Shown piece after piece: positions 24,354-33,071 of a stretch of 64,000 nt of DNA. How positions within the stretch are numbered: the stretch's first letter is position 1; every line of letters starts with the position of its first letter. Source of the DNA: an uncultured Faecalibacterium sp. GTDB taxonomy: Bacteria; Bacillota; Clostridia; Oscillospirales; Ruminococcaceae. A model generated the notes under the pieces. That model did no database searches. It saw only the letters and a program-made list of their open reading frames with translations, and had not been told where the DNA came from. The stretch lies in contig CAKSWU010000002.1 in NCBI GenBank assembly GCA_934513205.1, positions 1 through 64,000 on the forward strand. Direction: 5' to 3'. A program made the position numbers and the translations under genes.

Positions 24354-25091
24354 TTACCGCAAGGGCAGCACATCTTCATCCTCATTGATCTCTTCCATGG
24401 TGCCATCGGCAAAGTACCATGCTTTGCCATACAGCGCCTCGCTGCCGTCGGCGCACAGGATATAGGAGCCGTCCGGCAGGGCAAGAAAATGGTGGCGGCG
24501 GCTGTCCGCAAGGGCGATGTCCTCCATCTTTTGCCCGTCCAACACATGATCCCGGATGAACTGGTAGTGGGGCAGGATGCGGGTCCTTGTCAGCCCCAGA
24601 CCGTTCAGCCAGCGGCTGTAATCCGGGTCGGCGGCTTCGCCGGGCTCTTCGGGTGCGGCGTACACGATGCGGGCAGCGTTCATGGACCCGGCGCTTACCC
24701 CCATCACGATGCCGTGGTAATGGTGGAACAGCCCCGGCAGGCCCAGCCGGGCAAAAAAATGGTTCTGGGTGGGCACATGCCCGCCGCACAGCAGCACAAA
24801 ACCGCTGTGCTCCAGCAGAGAGACGATCTCTTCGGCGTTGCGTCCGTCGCAGGGGACAAGGTCGGTCAGGGGCAGGTGCGCGTTTGCAAAGGCCTGCAAA
24901 AACGCCCGGCACATGGCATCGTTGGCATCGTGGGCGCGGGGGTCGGCGGCGATGGCAAGCCCCTGCACCGGGTGGTCGGGCCAGACGGCCCGCAGGTTTG
25001 CCACAAGGTGATTGCGCGGGTCCAGCACCGGGACCTCCGGTCCCGGCTCAAAAGGGCAGCCGCAGGGGCTGCTGGTGAGAAATAACGTCAT
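24354..25091 (-). CDS. Peptidase E-like protein (family S51)
   Basis: A 245-residue cytoplasmic serine hydrolase of the class I glutamine amidotransferase-like fold. The nucleophile elbow is GVSAGSMNAA (Ser about residue 132), with the histidine likely in ILPHYQFIRDH and VLLCGGHVP forming the preceding strand. S51 enzymes such as peptidase E remove N-terminal Asp from dipeptides, while others (cyanophycinase) act on polymers; the exact substrate is not clear. It is single and convergent with jetC. Confidence 0.8.
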   Translation of the reverse strand: MTLFLTSSPCGCPFEPGPEVPVLDPRNHLVANLRAVWPDHPVQGLAIAADPRAHDANDAMCRAFLQAFANAHLPLTDLVPCDGRNAEEIVSLLEHSGFVLLCGGHVPTQNHFFARLGLPGLFHHYHGIVMGVSAGSMNAARIVYAAPEEPGEAADPDYSRWLNGLGLTRTRILPHYQFIRDHVLDGQKMEDIALADSRRHHFLALPDGSYILCADGSEALYGKAWYFADGTMEEINEDEDVLPLR

Positions 25092-25218
25092 GGCGGCTCC
25101 TCATAAAACAGTCTTTCCCCGGGGAAAAGGCGAAAAAATGCAGCCGCAGACCGCAGGCTGCAAAGGGCTGTGTCCATTCTAGCACGAAACATGCCCGGAA
25201 GGCAGAGCCAGAATCACC

Positions 25219-25262
25219 AAAAAAATCCCCCGTTTTTTGCCGTTTCGCAAAAAGCGGGGGAG
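25219..25262 (-). terminator. Terminator of the second MATE gene
   Basis: On the minus strand a CTCCCCCG...CGGGGGA stem is followed by seven T. Confidence 0.85.
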
Positions 25263-25266
25263 AAGC

Positions 25267-26616
25267 TTACCCCTTGCGGTAGTGGAACACCCGGTCTTTG
25301 GCAGCCAGCATGGCGGCGCTCACCGCCAGAGCCGCCAGCTCGGCGGCGGTGACGGCAAGCCAGACGCCGTCGATGCCAAGCAGCATCGGCAGCAGGAGGA
25401 TGGCGGCCACCTGAAACACCAGTGTGCGCAGAAAAGAGATCAGCGCACTGGTCACGCCGTCGCCCAGTGCGGTGAAGAAGGAGGATGCATACACATTGAA
25501 GCCCATGATGAGGAAGCTCAGCGCATACAGCCGGAAGGCGCGGCTGGTCAGCGCCAGCAGCTGGGCATCGTAGCCCACGAAAATGCGCGCCACAAAGGGG
25601 ATGATGCCCATGGAAGCCAGCGTCATGGTCACCGCCACCACGGCGATGAGCCGCAGGCTTTTGCGGTAGAGGTTGTGCACCTCGGCGTGATTGCGGGCAC
25701 CGTAGTGGAAGCTGACGATGGGCGCACTGCCCACGGCGTAGCCCACGAACACCGCCACGAACAGGAAGGCGGCGTACATGATGACGCCGTAAGCTGCCAC
25801 GCCGTTTTCGCCGGCAAGGCGCAGCAGCTGGTAATTGTACAGGATGTTGACCAGCGACATGGAAAGGCTGGTCATCAGCTCCGAAGAGCCGTTGATGCAG
25901 GCAGCCCGCAGCACGCTGCCGTAAAACTGCGTTCTGCACAGGTGCAGGCGGCTGGTGTTGCTGCGGTCGATGAAATAGAACACCGGCAGCACGCCGCCCA
26001 CCAGCTGGCTGATGAGGGTGGCAAAGGCGGCACCCTCCACGCCCCAGTGCAGCGCGCCCACCATCACAACATCCAGCACCATGTTGGTGCAGCCCGCACC
26101 CACGGTGAACCAGAAGCCCAGATGCGGCTTTTCGGCGGTGACGAAAAAGCTCTGGAACATGTTTTGCAGCGCAAAGGGCGGCAGAGCCAGCATCAGGATG
26201 CGCCCGTAGCGCACGGCGTAGTCCAAAAGCTCTCCCTTGGCACCCAGCAGCACGGCGACCGGACGCAGGAACAGGATGCCCAGCACGGAGAGCACGCTGA
26301 CCGACACAAGCGCTGCCAGCATGAACATGGTAAAATAGCGGTCGGCTTTTTTCTGGTCGCCCTCGCCCAGCGTGATGCCCACGATGGCGCTGCCGCCGGT
26401 GCCCAGCATGAAGCCGATGGTGCCCAGCAGCTGCGGCAGCGGCATGATGAGGTTGACCGCCGCAAAGGCCGTTTTGCCCACAAAGTTGGAGACGCACAGC
26501 CCGTCCACGATGCCGTAGACGGAGGTGAACAGCATGGTGCCGATGCAGGGCAGCACGAACCGCAGCAGGCGGGGATAGGTAAAGTGGTCGGAAAGCTGGA
26601 TCGGTTGCCTGGACAT
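25267..26616 (-). CDS. MATE-family efflux transporter (2 of 3)
   Basis: A 449-residue exporter with twelve transmembrane segments (SDHFTYPRLLRFVLPCIGTMLFTSVYGIVDG at the N terminus; APIVSFHYGARN in the second half). The subgroup resembles MepA/DinF-like MATE proteins of clostridia. The start ATG 26616 follows AAGGAGG. A structured leader with a long-range stem and T run lies directly upstream (26641-26755), so expression may be set by attenuation. Substrate is unknown. Confidence 0.9.
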   Translation of the reverse strand: MSRQPIQLSDHFTYPRLLRFVLPCIGTMLFTSVYGIVDGLCVSNFVGKTAFAAVNLIMPLPQLLGTIGFMLGTGGSAIVGITLGEGDQKKADRYFTMFMLAALVSVSVLSVLGILFLRPVAVLLGAKGELLDYAVRYGRILMLALPPFALQNMFQSFFVTAEKPHLGFWFTVGAGCTNMVLDVVMVGALHWGVEGAAFATLISQLVGGVLPVFYFIDRSNTSRLHLCRTQFYGSVLRAACINGSSELMTSLSMSLVNILYNYQLLRLAGENGVAAYGVIMYAAFLFVAVFVGYAVGSAPIVSFHYGARNHAEVHNLYRKSLRLIAVVAVTMTLASMGIIPFVARIFVGYDAQLLALTSRAFRLYALSFLIMGFNVYASSFFTALGDGVTSALISFLRTLVFQVAAILLLPMLLGIDGVWLAVTAAELAALAVSAAMLAAKDRVFHYRKG

Positions 26617-26640
26617 GGCGTCCTCCTTTCGGCACAGGGT

Positions 26641-26755
26641 GCAAAAAACGGACCGGATAAATGTCCGCGAGTGCACGCCCGGCCTTGATCTGCTTCGTCA
26701 CTACGGCAACGAAACCTCCGGCGGGGCGCTGTCTGCACGGCATCTTATCCGGTCC
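26641..26755 (-). promoter_or_regulatory. Structured leader with terminator-like end upstream of MATE gene
   Basis: On the minus strand GGACCGGATAA (26755-26745) pairs over 11 bp with TTATCCGGTCC (26660-26650), directly followed by GTTTTTTG. Inside, GTGCA pairs with TGCAC and TTCGT with ACGAA, giving nested helices. A T run directly after the closing helix means this helix can act as a terminator. I do not match it to a known riboswitch class. A leader frame of 40-odd codons overlaps it but has no clear ribosome binding site. Confidence 0.55.
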
Positions 26756-26956
26756 GCTTCAAATTACGTTGAAAACGGTCCTCCGATGAACCAGAAAAGA
26801 GCATATCAGAATTTGTTTTTGTTGTCAAGGCGGAACACTCAAAAAAATCGGCACCTGCGGAGCAAAGTTCATAAACTGTCTCTTTCCAACTTTTATCAAA
26901 CCTGTTAGAATGATAAGAGTTTTTTACCGCTTCCGGAAAGGAGACTTCCTGTTTTG

Positions 26957-29023
26957 ATGAAACGATTCTATACCGCCGTCGTGCGCCGCCGCAAGGCGGT
27001 GCTGGCGGTGTTTACGCTGCTGGCAGCGCTGTGCATCCTGGCTGCGGGACAGGTGCGGGTGGACTACGATATCAACGACTACCTGCCGCCGGACTCGCCC
27101 TCCACCACCGCCATCGAGGTGATGAACGAAGCCTTTACCGGCGGCATCCCCAATGTGCGGGTCATGGTGCGGGACGTCACGGTGCCCAAAGCACTGGAGT
27201 ACAAGCAGCAGCTGGCTGCCATCGATGGGGTGGCAGCGGTCACATGGCTGGACGATGCACTGGATGTGACCGTGCCCCTGTCCATGCAGGACCCGGCACA
27301 GGCAGAAAGCTATTACAAGAACGGCTGTGCGCTGTTCAGCGTCACGGTGGAGGACGAAAAGCGTCTGGAGGCCGTGGCTGCCATCCGGGAGCTCATCGGC
27401 CCGCAGAATGCGCTGGCGGGCACGGCGGTGGCAACGGCAGTGGCGACCGAGTCCACCGTCACCGAGGTGGCAAAGATCGCCGCCATTGCGGTGGTGTATG
27501 TGCTGTTCATCCTGATCCTGACCACGGGCTCGTGGGCAGAGCCGGTGCTGATCCTGCTGGGGCTGGGCACCGCCATCCTGCTCAACAACGGCTCAAACCT
27601 TGTCTTTGGCACCATCTCCTTTGTCACCAATGCGGCAGGCAGCATCCTGCAGCTGGCGGTGTCGCTGGACTACTCGGTGTTCCTCATCCACCGCTTTGCC
27701 GAGTGCCGCACCGCCCGCCCGGACGCATCTGCCGAGGACTGCATGGTGGAGGCGCTGTGCCGCTCCACCGGGTCCATCCTGTCCAGCGGCCTGACCACCG
27801 TCATCGGCTTTCTGGCACTGGTGCTCATGCAGTTCCAGATCGGGCCGGACCTGGGCCTTGCGCTGGCAAAAGGCGTGGTGCTGAGCCTTGTCACCGTGTT
27901 CACCTTCATGCCGGCGCTGACCCTGACCGCCTGCGGCTGGATGGACCGGACCCGCCACAAGCCCCTGCTGCCCGGCTTTGACCGGTTCGGGCGCTTTGTG
28001 GCCCGCATCATGCTGCCGCTGGCGCTGGTGCTGGCGGTGATCATGGTGCCCGCCTATCTTGCCTCCAACCACAACGAATACTACTACGGTGCCGCCCACA
28101 TGTTCGGCACCGACACCCGGCTGGGCGCGGACACCGCCGCCATCGAGGAGACCTTTGGCCGCAGCGACACTTATGTCGTATTGGTGCCGGAGGGGGACAC
28201 CGCCACCCAGAGCGAGCTTTCGGACGCGCTGCACGCCATCCCGGCGGTGACGGGCATCCTGTCCTTTGTGGACAACGCGGGGGCGTCCATCCCGCCGGAG
28301 TTCGTGCCCCCCGACACCCTGCGTCTGCTCACCGCTGGGGGCTTCACCCGGCTGGTGCTGACGGTGGACGCCGACACCGAGGGAGACGCCGCCTTTGCGC
28401 TGGTGGAGCAGGTGCGCGCTACGGTGCAGCAATATTACCCGGACCGGTATTTTCTGGCGGGACAGGGCGTGAGTACCTATGACCTGATGGACACCATCAC
28501 CGCCGACATGGTCAAGGTGAACCTGCTGGCCATCGGCGCGGTGTTTTTGATCCTGCTTGTGATGAAACGGCAGCTGCTGCTGCCGATGATCCTGGTGCTG
28601 AGCATCGAGACCGCGATCTGGATCAACCTTGCTATCCCGTATTTCCGGGGGCGGCATGTGTTCTACATCGCCTACCTCATCATCAGCACCATCCAGCTGG
28701 GCGCCACCGTGGACTACGCCATTTTGTTCTCGGACCGCTATCAGGAGTTCCGGGAGACACTGGACAAAAAACAGGCCATCGCCGCCACTGTGTCCGCCGT
28801 GACCCCCTCGGTCATCACCACCGGCAGTGCACTGGCGGTGGTGGGCTTTCTGATGGGGGCCATCTCCACCAACCAGCTGCTGGGGCAGCTGGGCAATTTT
28901 TTGGGAGTAGGCGGGCTGGTGTCACTGGCCATCGTGCTGCTGGCTCTGCCGGGCTTTTTGTATCTGGCAGACCCCCTCATTATAAAAAAGAAACAACAGC
29001 CCAAGGAGGCAAAACGGATATGA
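26957..29023 (+). CDS. MMPL-family RND exporter
   Basis: A 688-residue membrane protein with two repeats, each made of one transmembrane helix, an extracellular domain and five further helices (about residues 1-345 and 346-688). The MMPL signature appears as LQLAVSLDYSVFLIHRF and IQLGATVDYAILFSDRY; the buried Asp in each (LDYS, VDYA) carries protons. Such exporters move lipids or amphiphiles. AAAGGAG lies upstream; ATG 26957 was chosen, with TTG 26954 an alternative. It overlaps the next gene by 4 bases. Confidence 0.88.
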   Translation: MKRFYTAVVRRRKAVLAVFTLLAALCILAAGQVRVDYDINDYLPPDSPSTTAIEVMNEAFTGGIPNVRVMVRDVTVPKALEYKQQLAAIDGVAAVTWLDDALDVTVPLSMQDPAQAESYYKNGCALFSVTVEDEKRLEAVAAIRELIGPQNALAGTAVATAVATESTVTEVAKIAAIAVVYVLFILILTTGSWAEPVLILLGLGTAILLNNGSNLVFGTISFVTNAAGSILQLAVSLDYSVFLIHRFAECRTARPDASAEDCMVEALCRSTGSILSSGLTTVIGFLALVLMQFQIGPDLGLALAKGVVLSLVTVFTFMPALTLTACGWMDRTRHKPLLPGFDRFGRFVARIMLPLALVLAVIMVPAYLASNHNEYYYGAAHMFGTDTRLGADTAAIEETFGRSDTYVVLVPEGDTATQSELSDALHAIPAVTGILSFVDNAGASIPPEFVPPDTLRLLTAGGFTRLVLTVDADTEGDAAFALVEQVRATVQQYYPDRYFLAGQGVSTYDLMDTITADMVKVNLLAIGAVFLILLVMKRQLLLPMILVLSIETAIWINLAIPYFRGRHVFYIAYLIISTIQLGATVDYAILFSDRYQEFRETLDKKQAIAATVSAVTPSVITTGSALAVVGFLMGAISTNQLLGQLGNFLGVGGLVSLAIVLLALPGFLYLADPLIIKKKQQPKEAKRI

Positions 29024-30720
29024 AACAGCAATTTCTGCGCCGGGTGTCGGCGCTGGCTCTGACCGGCTGCCTGCTGGCAGGCGCGGCAGCTCCCGCCTTT
29101 GCCGCCGCGAAGGAGGAGGTCCTCTACGCCAACCTGACCGCCGCCGGCGGGGTGACGGGAGTGTACGCCGTCAACAGCTTTGAGGTGAACGCCGGGGACG
29201 CCGTCACCGACCACGGCGAGTACACCGCCGTGCGGAACATGACCACGCAGGATGCGGTGGAGTATCGCGACGGCACCGTCTCCATCCGGGCATCGCAGGA
29301 CGGCAAGATCTACTACGAGGGCACCATGGACCCTGCCACGGCCCTGCCGTGGGTGGTGAAGCTGACCTATACGCTGGACGGGGCACCGATCAGTCCCGAT
29401 GCGCTGGGCGGCAAAAGCGGTGCGCTTTCCATCCGGCTGCAGGTGAGCCGCAACCCGGACTGCGTCGGCGATTTTTTTGACCGCTATGCGCTGCAGGTGA
29501 CCATGAGTCTGGACACCGGCCTTGCCCGCAACATCTGTGCGCCGGGGGCCACGGTGGCGAACGTGGGCAGCAAAAAGCAGCTGTCCTACATTTTGCTGCC
29601 GGGCGCGGACAGCGATGTGACCGTTACCGCCGATGTGACCGACTTTGCGATGGATGCCGTTTCCCTGAACGGCGTGCGGCTGAATCTGGCGCTGGATCTG
29701 GACGGCACCGACCTTTCCGGCATGATGACCCGGCTGCAGACCGGCGCGGTGGAGCTGGACGACGGAGCCAACGCGCTGGCAGAGGGCATCGCGCAGGTGC
29801 AGGCGGGGCTGGACACCCTGAACGGCAGCTCTTCCGCGCTGACCGGCGGCTCCCGGCAGGTGCGGGACGCACTGACCCGGATGCAGACCGCGCTGAACGG
29901 CGTCTCGGCATCCACCGACCAGCTGAACACCCTGCTGGAGGCCTCCGCGCAGATCCGGAACGGCATCGCGCAGCTGGACGAGGGCGCGGCGCAGCTGGAG
30001 CAGCAGGTGAGCTTTGACGCCTACAAGGCCATCCTGAAGGAGAAGGGTCTGGATCTGGATGTGGTGAAGGCAGGCAACGAAAAGGCCATCCGGCAGCTGC
30101 AGGGCATGGCGGTGCTGATGCCCCAGCTCAAAGACGTCATCCTGCTGCTGCAGGGCTCCACCGCCAACATCGACGCCATGCAGCTCTATCTGGATACCGT
30201 GAACGGCGGCATCGCCCAGCTGCATCAGGGCAGCAGCACCCTGAACAGCAGCTACGGCGAATTTGACGCCGGGGTGCACCAGCTGGCGGATGCTCTGACC
30301 GGGATGCTGGGCAATCTGGCGGTACTGACCGATGGGGTCAACCAGCTTGCCGGTCAGTACACAGCGCTGGACAGCGGCCTGAACGACTACACCGGCGGTG
30401 TGGCACAGCTGCAGGCCGGGGTGCAGCAGCTGGCGCAGGGTGCCGCGCAGCTGACCGGCGGCACCGGCGAGCTGCGCAGCAGCGTGTCCGGCACGGCAGA
30501 CATGGGGCAGCAGCTGAGCGGGCTGCTGGACGGTCTTTCCGGCGGGGGCGAGGTGCACAGCTTTACCTCGGCAGAGAACACCGGGGTCAGCGCGGTGCAG
30601 TTCGCGCTGCAGACCGCCGCCATCACGGCTCCCGCCCCGGCACCCCAGCCGGAAGCGGAGCCGGTGCGGCTGAATTTCTGGCAGAAGCTGCTCAAGCTGT
30701 TTGGGCTGTATAAAGGCTGA
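29020..30720 (+). CDS. Secreted heptad-repeat protein, partner of the MMPL exporter
   Basis: A 566-residue exported protein with a signal peptide ending near AFAAAK. Residues 30-230 form a beta-rich region; residues 235-520 consist of repeats of the xxxLxxG type (GANALAEG, GLDTLNGS, GIAQLDEG, GVNQLAGQ, GVAQLQAG, GVQQLAQG), which predict a long coiled helix seen in YhgE/Pip-related proteins. The C-terminal part ends in a short basic hydrophobic tail (LNFWQKLLKLFGLYKG). Overlap with the MMPL gene suggests a joint complex across the envelope. Confidence 0.8.
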   Translation: MKQQFLRRVSALALTGCLLAGAAAPAFAAAKEEVLYANLTAAGGVTGVYAVNSFEVNAGDAVTDHGEYTAVRNMTTQDAVEYRDGTVSIRASQDGKIYYEGTMDPATALPWVVKLTYTLDGAPISPDALGGKSGALSIRLQVSRNPDCVGDFFDRYALQVTMSLDTGLARNICAPGATVANVGSKKQLSYILLPGADSDVTVTADVTDFAMDAVSLNGVRLNLALDLDGTDLSGMMTRLQTGAVELDDGANALAEGIAQVQAGLDTLNGSSSALTGGSRQVRDALTRMQTALNGVSASTDQLNTLLEASAQIRNGIAQLDEGAAQLEQQVSFDAYKAILKEKGLDLDVVKAGNEKAIRQLQGMAVLMPQLKDVILLLQGSTANIDAMQLYLDTVNGGIAQLHQGSSTLNSSYGEFDAGVHQLADALTGMLGNLAVLTDGVNQLAGQYTALDSGLNDYTGGVAQLQAGVQQLAQGAAQLTGGTGELRSSVSGTADMGQQLSGLLDGLSGGGEVHSFTSAENTGVSAVQFALQTAAITAPAPAPQPEAEPVRLNFWQKLLKLFGLYKG

Positions 30721-31186
30721 TTTTTTAGAATACGAGGGATGCTTCCCGTGCAGAGCGTTTTCGTGCAGGGCGGGTTTCATGCCTTTTGTGAAATGCATCG
30801 CCGCCGGGGATGTTCTCTTTTGGTGGCAAAAGAGAACCAGAAAACCACCAGCGATTTCGACGCGCTGGATCCACGAACCAGGGGCTGCTCGCCCCTGGTA
30901 ACCCCAAAGCTGTTGGGCTCCATACAAAAAATCCAAGCCGCTGCGCTAAAGGATTTTTTGTGTTCCGCCGATTTTAAGGCCCTTCAGCCGCTGCGGCGGC
31001 AGCTCCCCGCAGGGGAGCGGGCACGGCCCCTGCCGTCTGCCGTCTGCTGTCCAGTCCCCTCCCGTGAAAAGCGAAAGCCAGAAAATCCGCAGATTTTCTG
31101 GCTTTCTTTTTATAAAAAGAATCGTTCCGCTCAAGATGCCCAGAGCGAAGCGGAGGGCATTTTAAACCGGCTGTTTCCCGTTGGCA
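30721..31186. other. Hairpin-rich intergenic region
   Basis: A 466-base gap without a convincing gene. It contains GTTCTCTTTT with AAAAGAGAAC around 30810-30840, ACCAGGGGC with GCCCCTGGT at about 30888-30910, AAAAAATCC with GGATTTTTT at about 30925-30958, and the CGCA-hairpin element D at 31064-31163. Several hairpins lack T runs. Confidence 0.65.
31064..31163 (+). repeat. CGCA-hairpin element D with downstream module
   Basis: GTGAAAA, a perfect 15-bp hairpin (31073-31087 with 31092-31106) with loop CGCA, T/A-rich linker, CCGCT (31127-31131), ATGCCC (31136-31141), AGCGG (31149-31153), GGGCAT (31155-31160). Confidence 0.72.
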
Positions 31187-31726
31187 TCACTCAAAATGAT
31201 ACTCCACCAGTTCGCAGTTTTTGATGCCTGCTGCGGCGTACTCCTCGTTGGTCATGTCGCAGAAATAGGATCGCACTACCCGGGCAATGCCGTTGTGCGC
31301 CACCAGAAGATAGGTCTTGCCAGTGTCGGCTTTCAGCTCGTCCAGCAGGTTGTAGATGCGCTGTGCCAGCTGCATCATGCTCTCGCCGCCCTCGTAGCGG
31401 TCGGCAAAGTGAGTCTTGGAGATGCGGAACTCGCCGCCGTTGCGGGGCGTGCCCTCGTATTTGCCAAAGCACTGCTCCCGCAGCCGCGGCTCACAGCGGG
31501 CAGGCAGACCGGTGGCGGCGGCAATGGCTTTGGCGGTATCGGCGGCGCGGGACAGGGGAGAGTACAGGATCTCGTCAATGGGCACTCCGCTGGCCCGGAC
31601 AAGCTCGCCCAGCTGCTGCGCCTGCTGGCGTCCCCGGGCGGTCAGGGGGCTGTCGGTCGTGCCGCAGATCTTGTTCTCCACGTTCCACACGGTCTCGCCG
31701 TGGCGGGTAAAATAAAGCGTATGCAT
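31187..31726 (-). CDS. Histidine phosphatase-superfamily protein
   Basis: A 179-residue phosphatase of the phosphoglycerate mutase-like branch. The catalytic histidine lies in LYFTRHGET near residue 10, the acid in LREQCFGKYEG, and the second histidine in LVAHNGIARV. Members dephosphorylate small phosphoesters (PhoE, CobC, GpmB types); the substrate is not clear. ATG 31726 follows AAGGAG, itself close behind the stop of the ketopantoate reductase gene (10-base gap), so the two are cotranscribed. Confidence 0.85.
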   Translation of the reverse strand: MHTLYFTRHGETVWNVENKICGTTDSPLTARGRQQAQQLGELVRASGVPIDEILYSPLSRAADTAKAIAAATGLPARCEPRLREQCFGKYEGTPRNGGEFRISKTHFADRYEGGESMMQLAQRIYNLLDELKADTGKTYLLVAHNGIARVVRSYFCDMTNEEYAAAGIKNCELVEYHFE

Positions 31727-31736
31727 GGGCAGCTCC

Positions 31737-32639
31737 TTACGAGTGGTATCCCGCTTCGATCTCGCGGATGCGGGTATAGAAAAAGTCGTTGGCGGGGGTT
31801 GACATTCCGTGTTTGCGCGCCAGCCGCCGCACCACACCGGCAAACTCCTCCACCTCGGTGGGGCGCTTTGCCAGCACATCCTGCCGCATACTGGGCATAC
31901 CCTCCGGGTTGAAGATGGGCATCATGGCGTCGATGAACTTCACATCGTTGTCCGGCGGCAGGGGTACACCCTCAAGGTTCGCCAGCCGGATGACCTCCTG
32001 CATGGCGGCACGCATCATGTCCAGCGCCTGCGGAGACCGGCGCAGCCCGCCGTAGGTCAGGTCAAAGGCGGCGGCAGCCTGATTCAGGCCGTCGTTCACC
32101 ATCAGCTTGTTCCACTGCTTGTACAGGATATCCCCGCAGGGCTCGCACGCAATGCCGCACTCGTCCAGATAGTCTGCCACGGCCTGCACGCGGTCGGTCA
32201 TCTCGCCGCTGCGCTCACCGAACTGGATCTTGCCCGCCTGCCGGAACACCAGCGTCCGCCCGGTGCGAGTGGCGTCCATGCCAATGGCAACGCTCCACAG
32301 GGTGTGACCGGGGTAGGCGGCCTCGATGCGCTCCTCGCTTGTGATGCCGTTCAGTACGCTGAGGATGATGGTGTCCGGCCCCACGAAGGCGGCAATGTCC
32401 CGGATGGCCTGCTCCAGCACGGTGGCTTTCACCGCCACCAGAAGCAGGTCCACCGGCTGCCCTTCGGCAGGGCGGCAGTAGTCGAACCGGCACGCCTCGC
32501 CGTTGCAGACCACCGGCTCGGCAGAGTAACGGGCGATGCGGTCCGGGTCGGCAATGACCTTCACGCCCGGCATTTTGCGCCCGAACAGGATGCCAAGCGC
32601 CCCCAGACCGATGAGGGCAGAAGTTTTGATTTTGTTCAT
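31737..32639 (-). CDS. panE: Ketopantoate reductase (2-dehydropantoate 2-reductase family)
   Basis: A 300-residue NADPH-dependent oxidoreductase that reduces 2-dehydropantoate to pantoate in coenzyme A synthesis. The Rossmann motif is LIGLGALGILFGRK, the catalytic lysine lies in LYKQWNKLMVNDG, and the helical C-terminal domain contains EVIRLANLEGV. Family members also act on other 2-oxo acids, so panE is likely but not proved. It sits between a small gene and a histidine phosphatase gene in one operon (16- and 10-base gaps). Confidence 0.82.
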   Translation of the reverse strand: MNKIKTSALIGLGALGILFGRKMPGVKVIADPDRIARYSAEPVVCNGEACRFDYCRPAEGQPVDLLLVAVKATVLEQAIRDIAAFVGPDTIILSVLNGITSEERIEAAYPGHTLWSVAIGMDATRTGRTLVFRQAGKIQFGERSGEMTDRVQAVADYLDECGIACEPCGDILYKQWNKLMVNDGLNQAAAAFDLTYGGLRRSPQALDMMRAAMQEVIRLANLEGVPLPPDNDVKFIDAMMPIFNPEGMPSMRQDVLAKRPTEVEEFAGVVRRLARKHGMSTPANDFFYTRIREIEAGYHS

Positions 32640-32655
32640 GCGTTCCTCCTGTGTT

Positions 32656-32871
32656 TTATGCCTTTTTCAGCGTACCGTCTGCGGTCAGGACGACCGTGCT
32701 GCCCTCGTCGATGCCGAGACGGGCGAGCTCGTTGTCCGGATAGGGCAGGATACGCTGGTTTCCGGCGGCATCGGTCAGCAGCACATCGCACAGCACCGGC
32801 TGCCCGGCGGGCAGCTCCTCGCAGCCGTACATCTGCTCGTCGATGCGCGTAACGCAGTAAATGTTCTCCAT
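32656..32871 (-). CDS. Small hypothetical protein
   Basis: A 71-residue protein, beta-rich by sequence (IYCVTRIDEQMYGCEELPAGQPVLCDVLLTD...STVVLTADG), with three cysteines. I recognise no family. ATG 32871 has AAAGGAG 10 bases upstream; the frame stays open further 5' but without a binding site. It is the first gene of the operon with panE and the histidine phosphatase and diverges from the LysR gene. Confidence 0.6.
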   Translation of the reverse strand: MENIYCVTRIDEQMYGCEELPAGQPVLCDVLLTDAAGNQRILPYPDNELARLGIDEGSTVVLTADGTLKKA

Positions 32872-33071
32872 AACGGCGGGACTCCTTTGGAAATGGTGGA
32901 TTTGCCCGTTGGGCATGATGTGCTCGGGGCGGGCCTCGCAATTCATTCTGTGCCCACAGGCACACATCATTTTTATTATAAAGCTCTGCGCGGGGCGCGT
33001 CAACTGTCCGGCTTGACAGAAAGAGGCAGAAATTGGTAGAATAGCAGCAACACAACGATGGGAGGGCGCGC

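Noticed and set aside
24354..25091. Possible JetD replacement next to jetC
   Set aside because: The product is a clear S51 serine hydrolase with GVSAGSMN and is convergent, not part of the operon.
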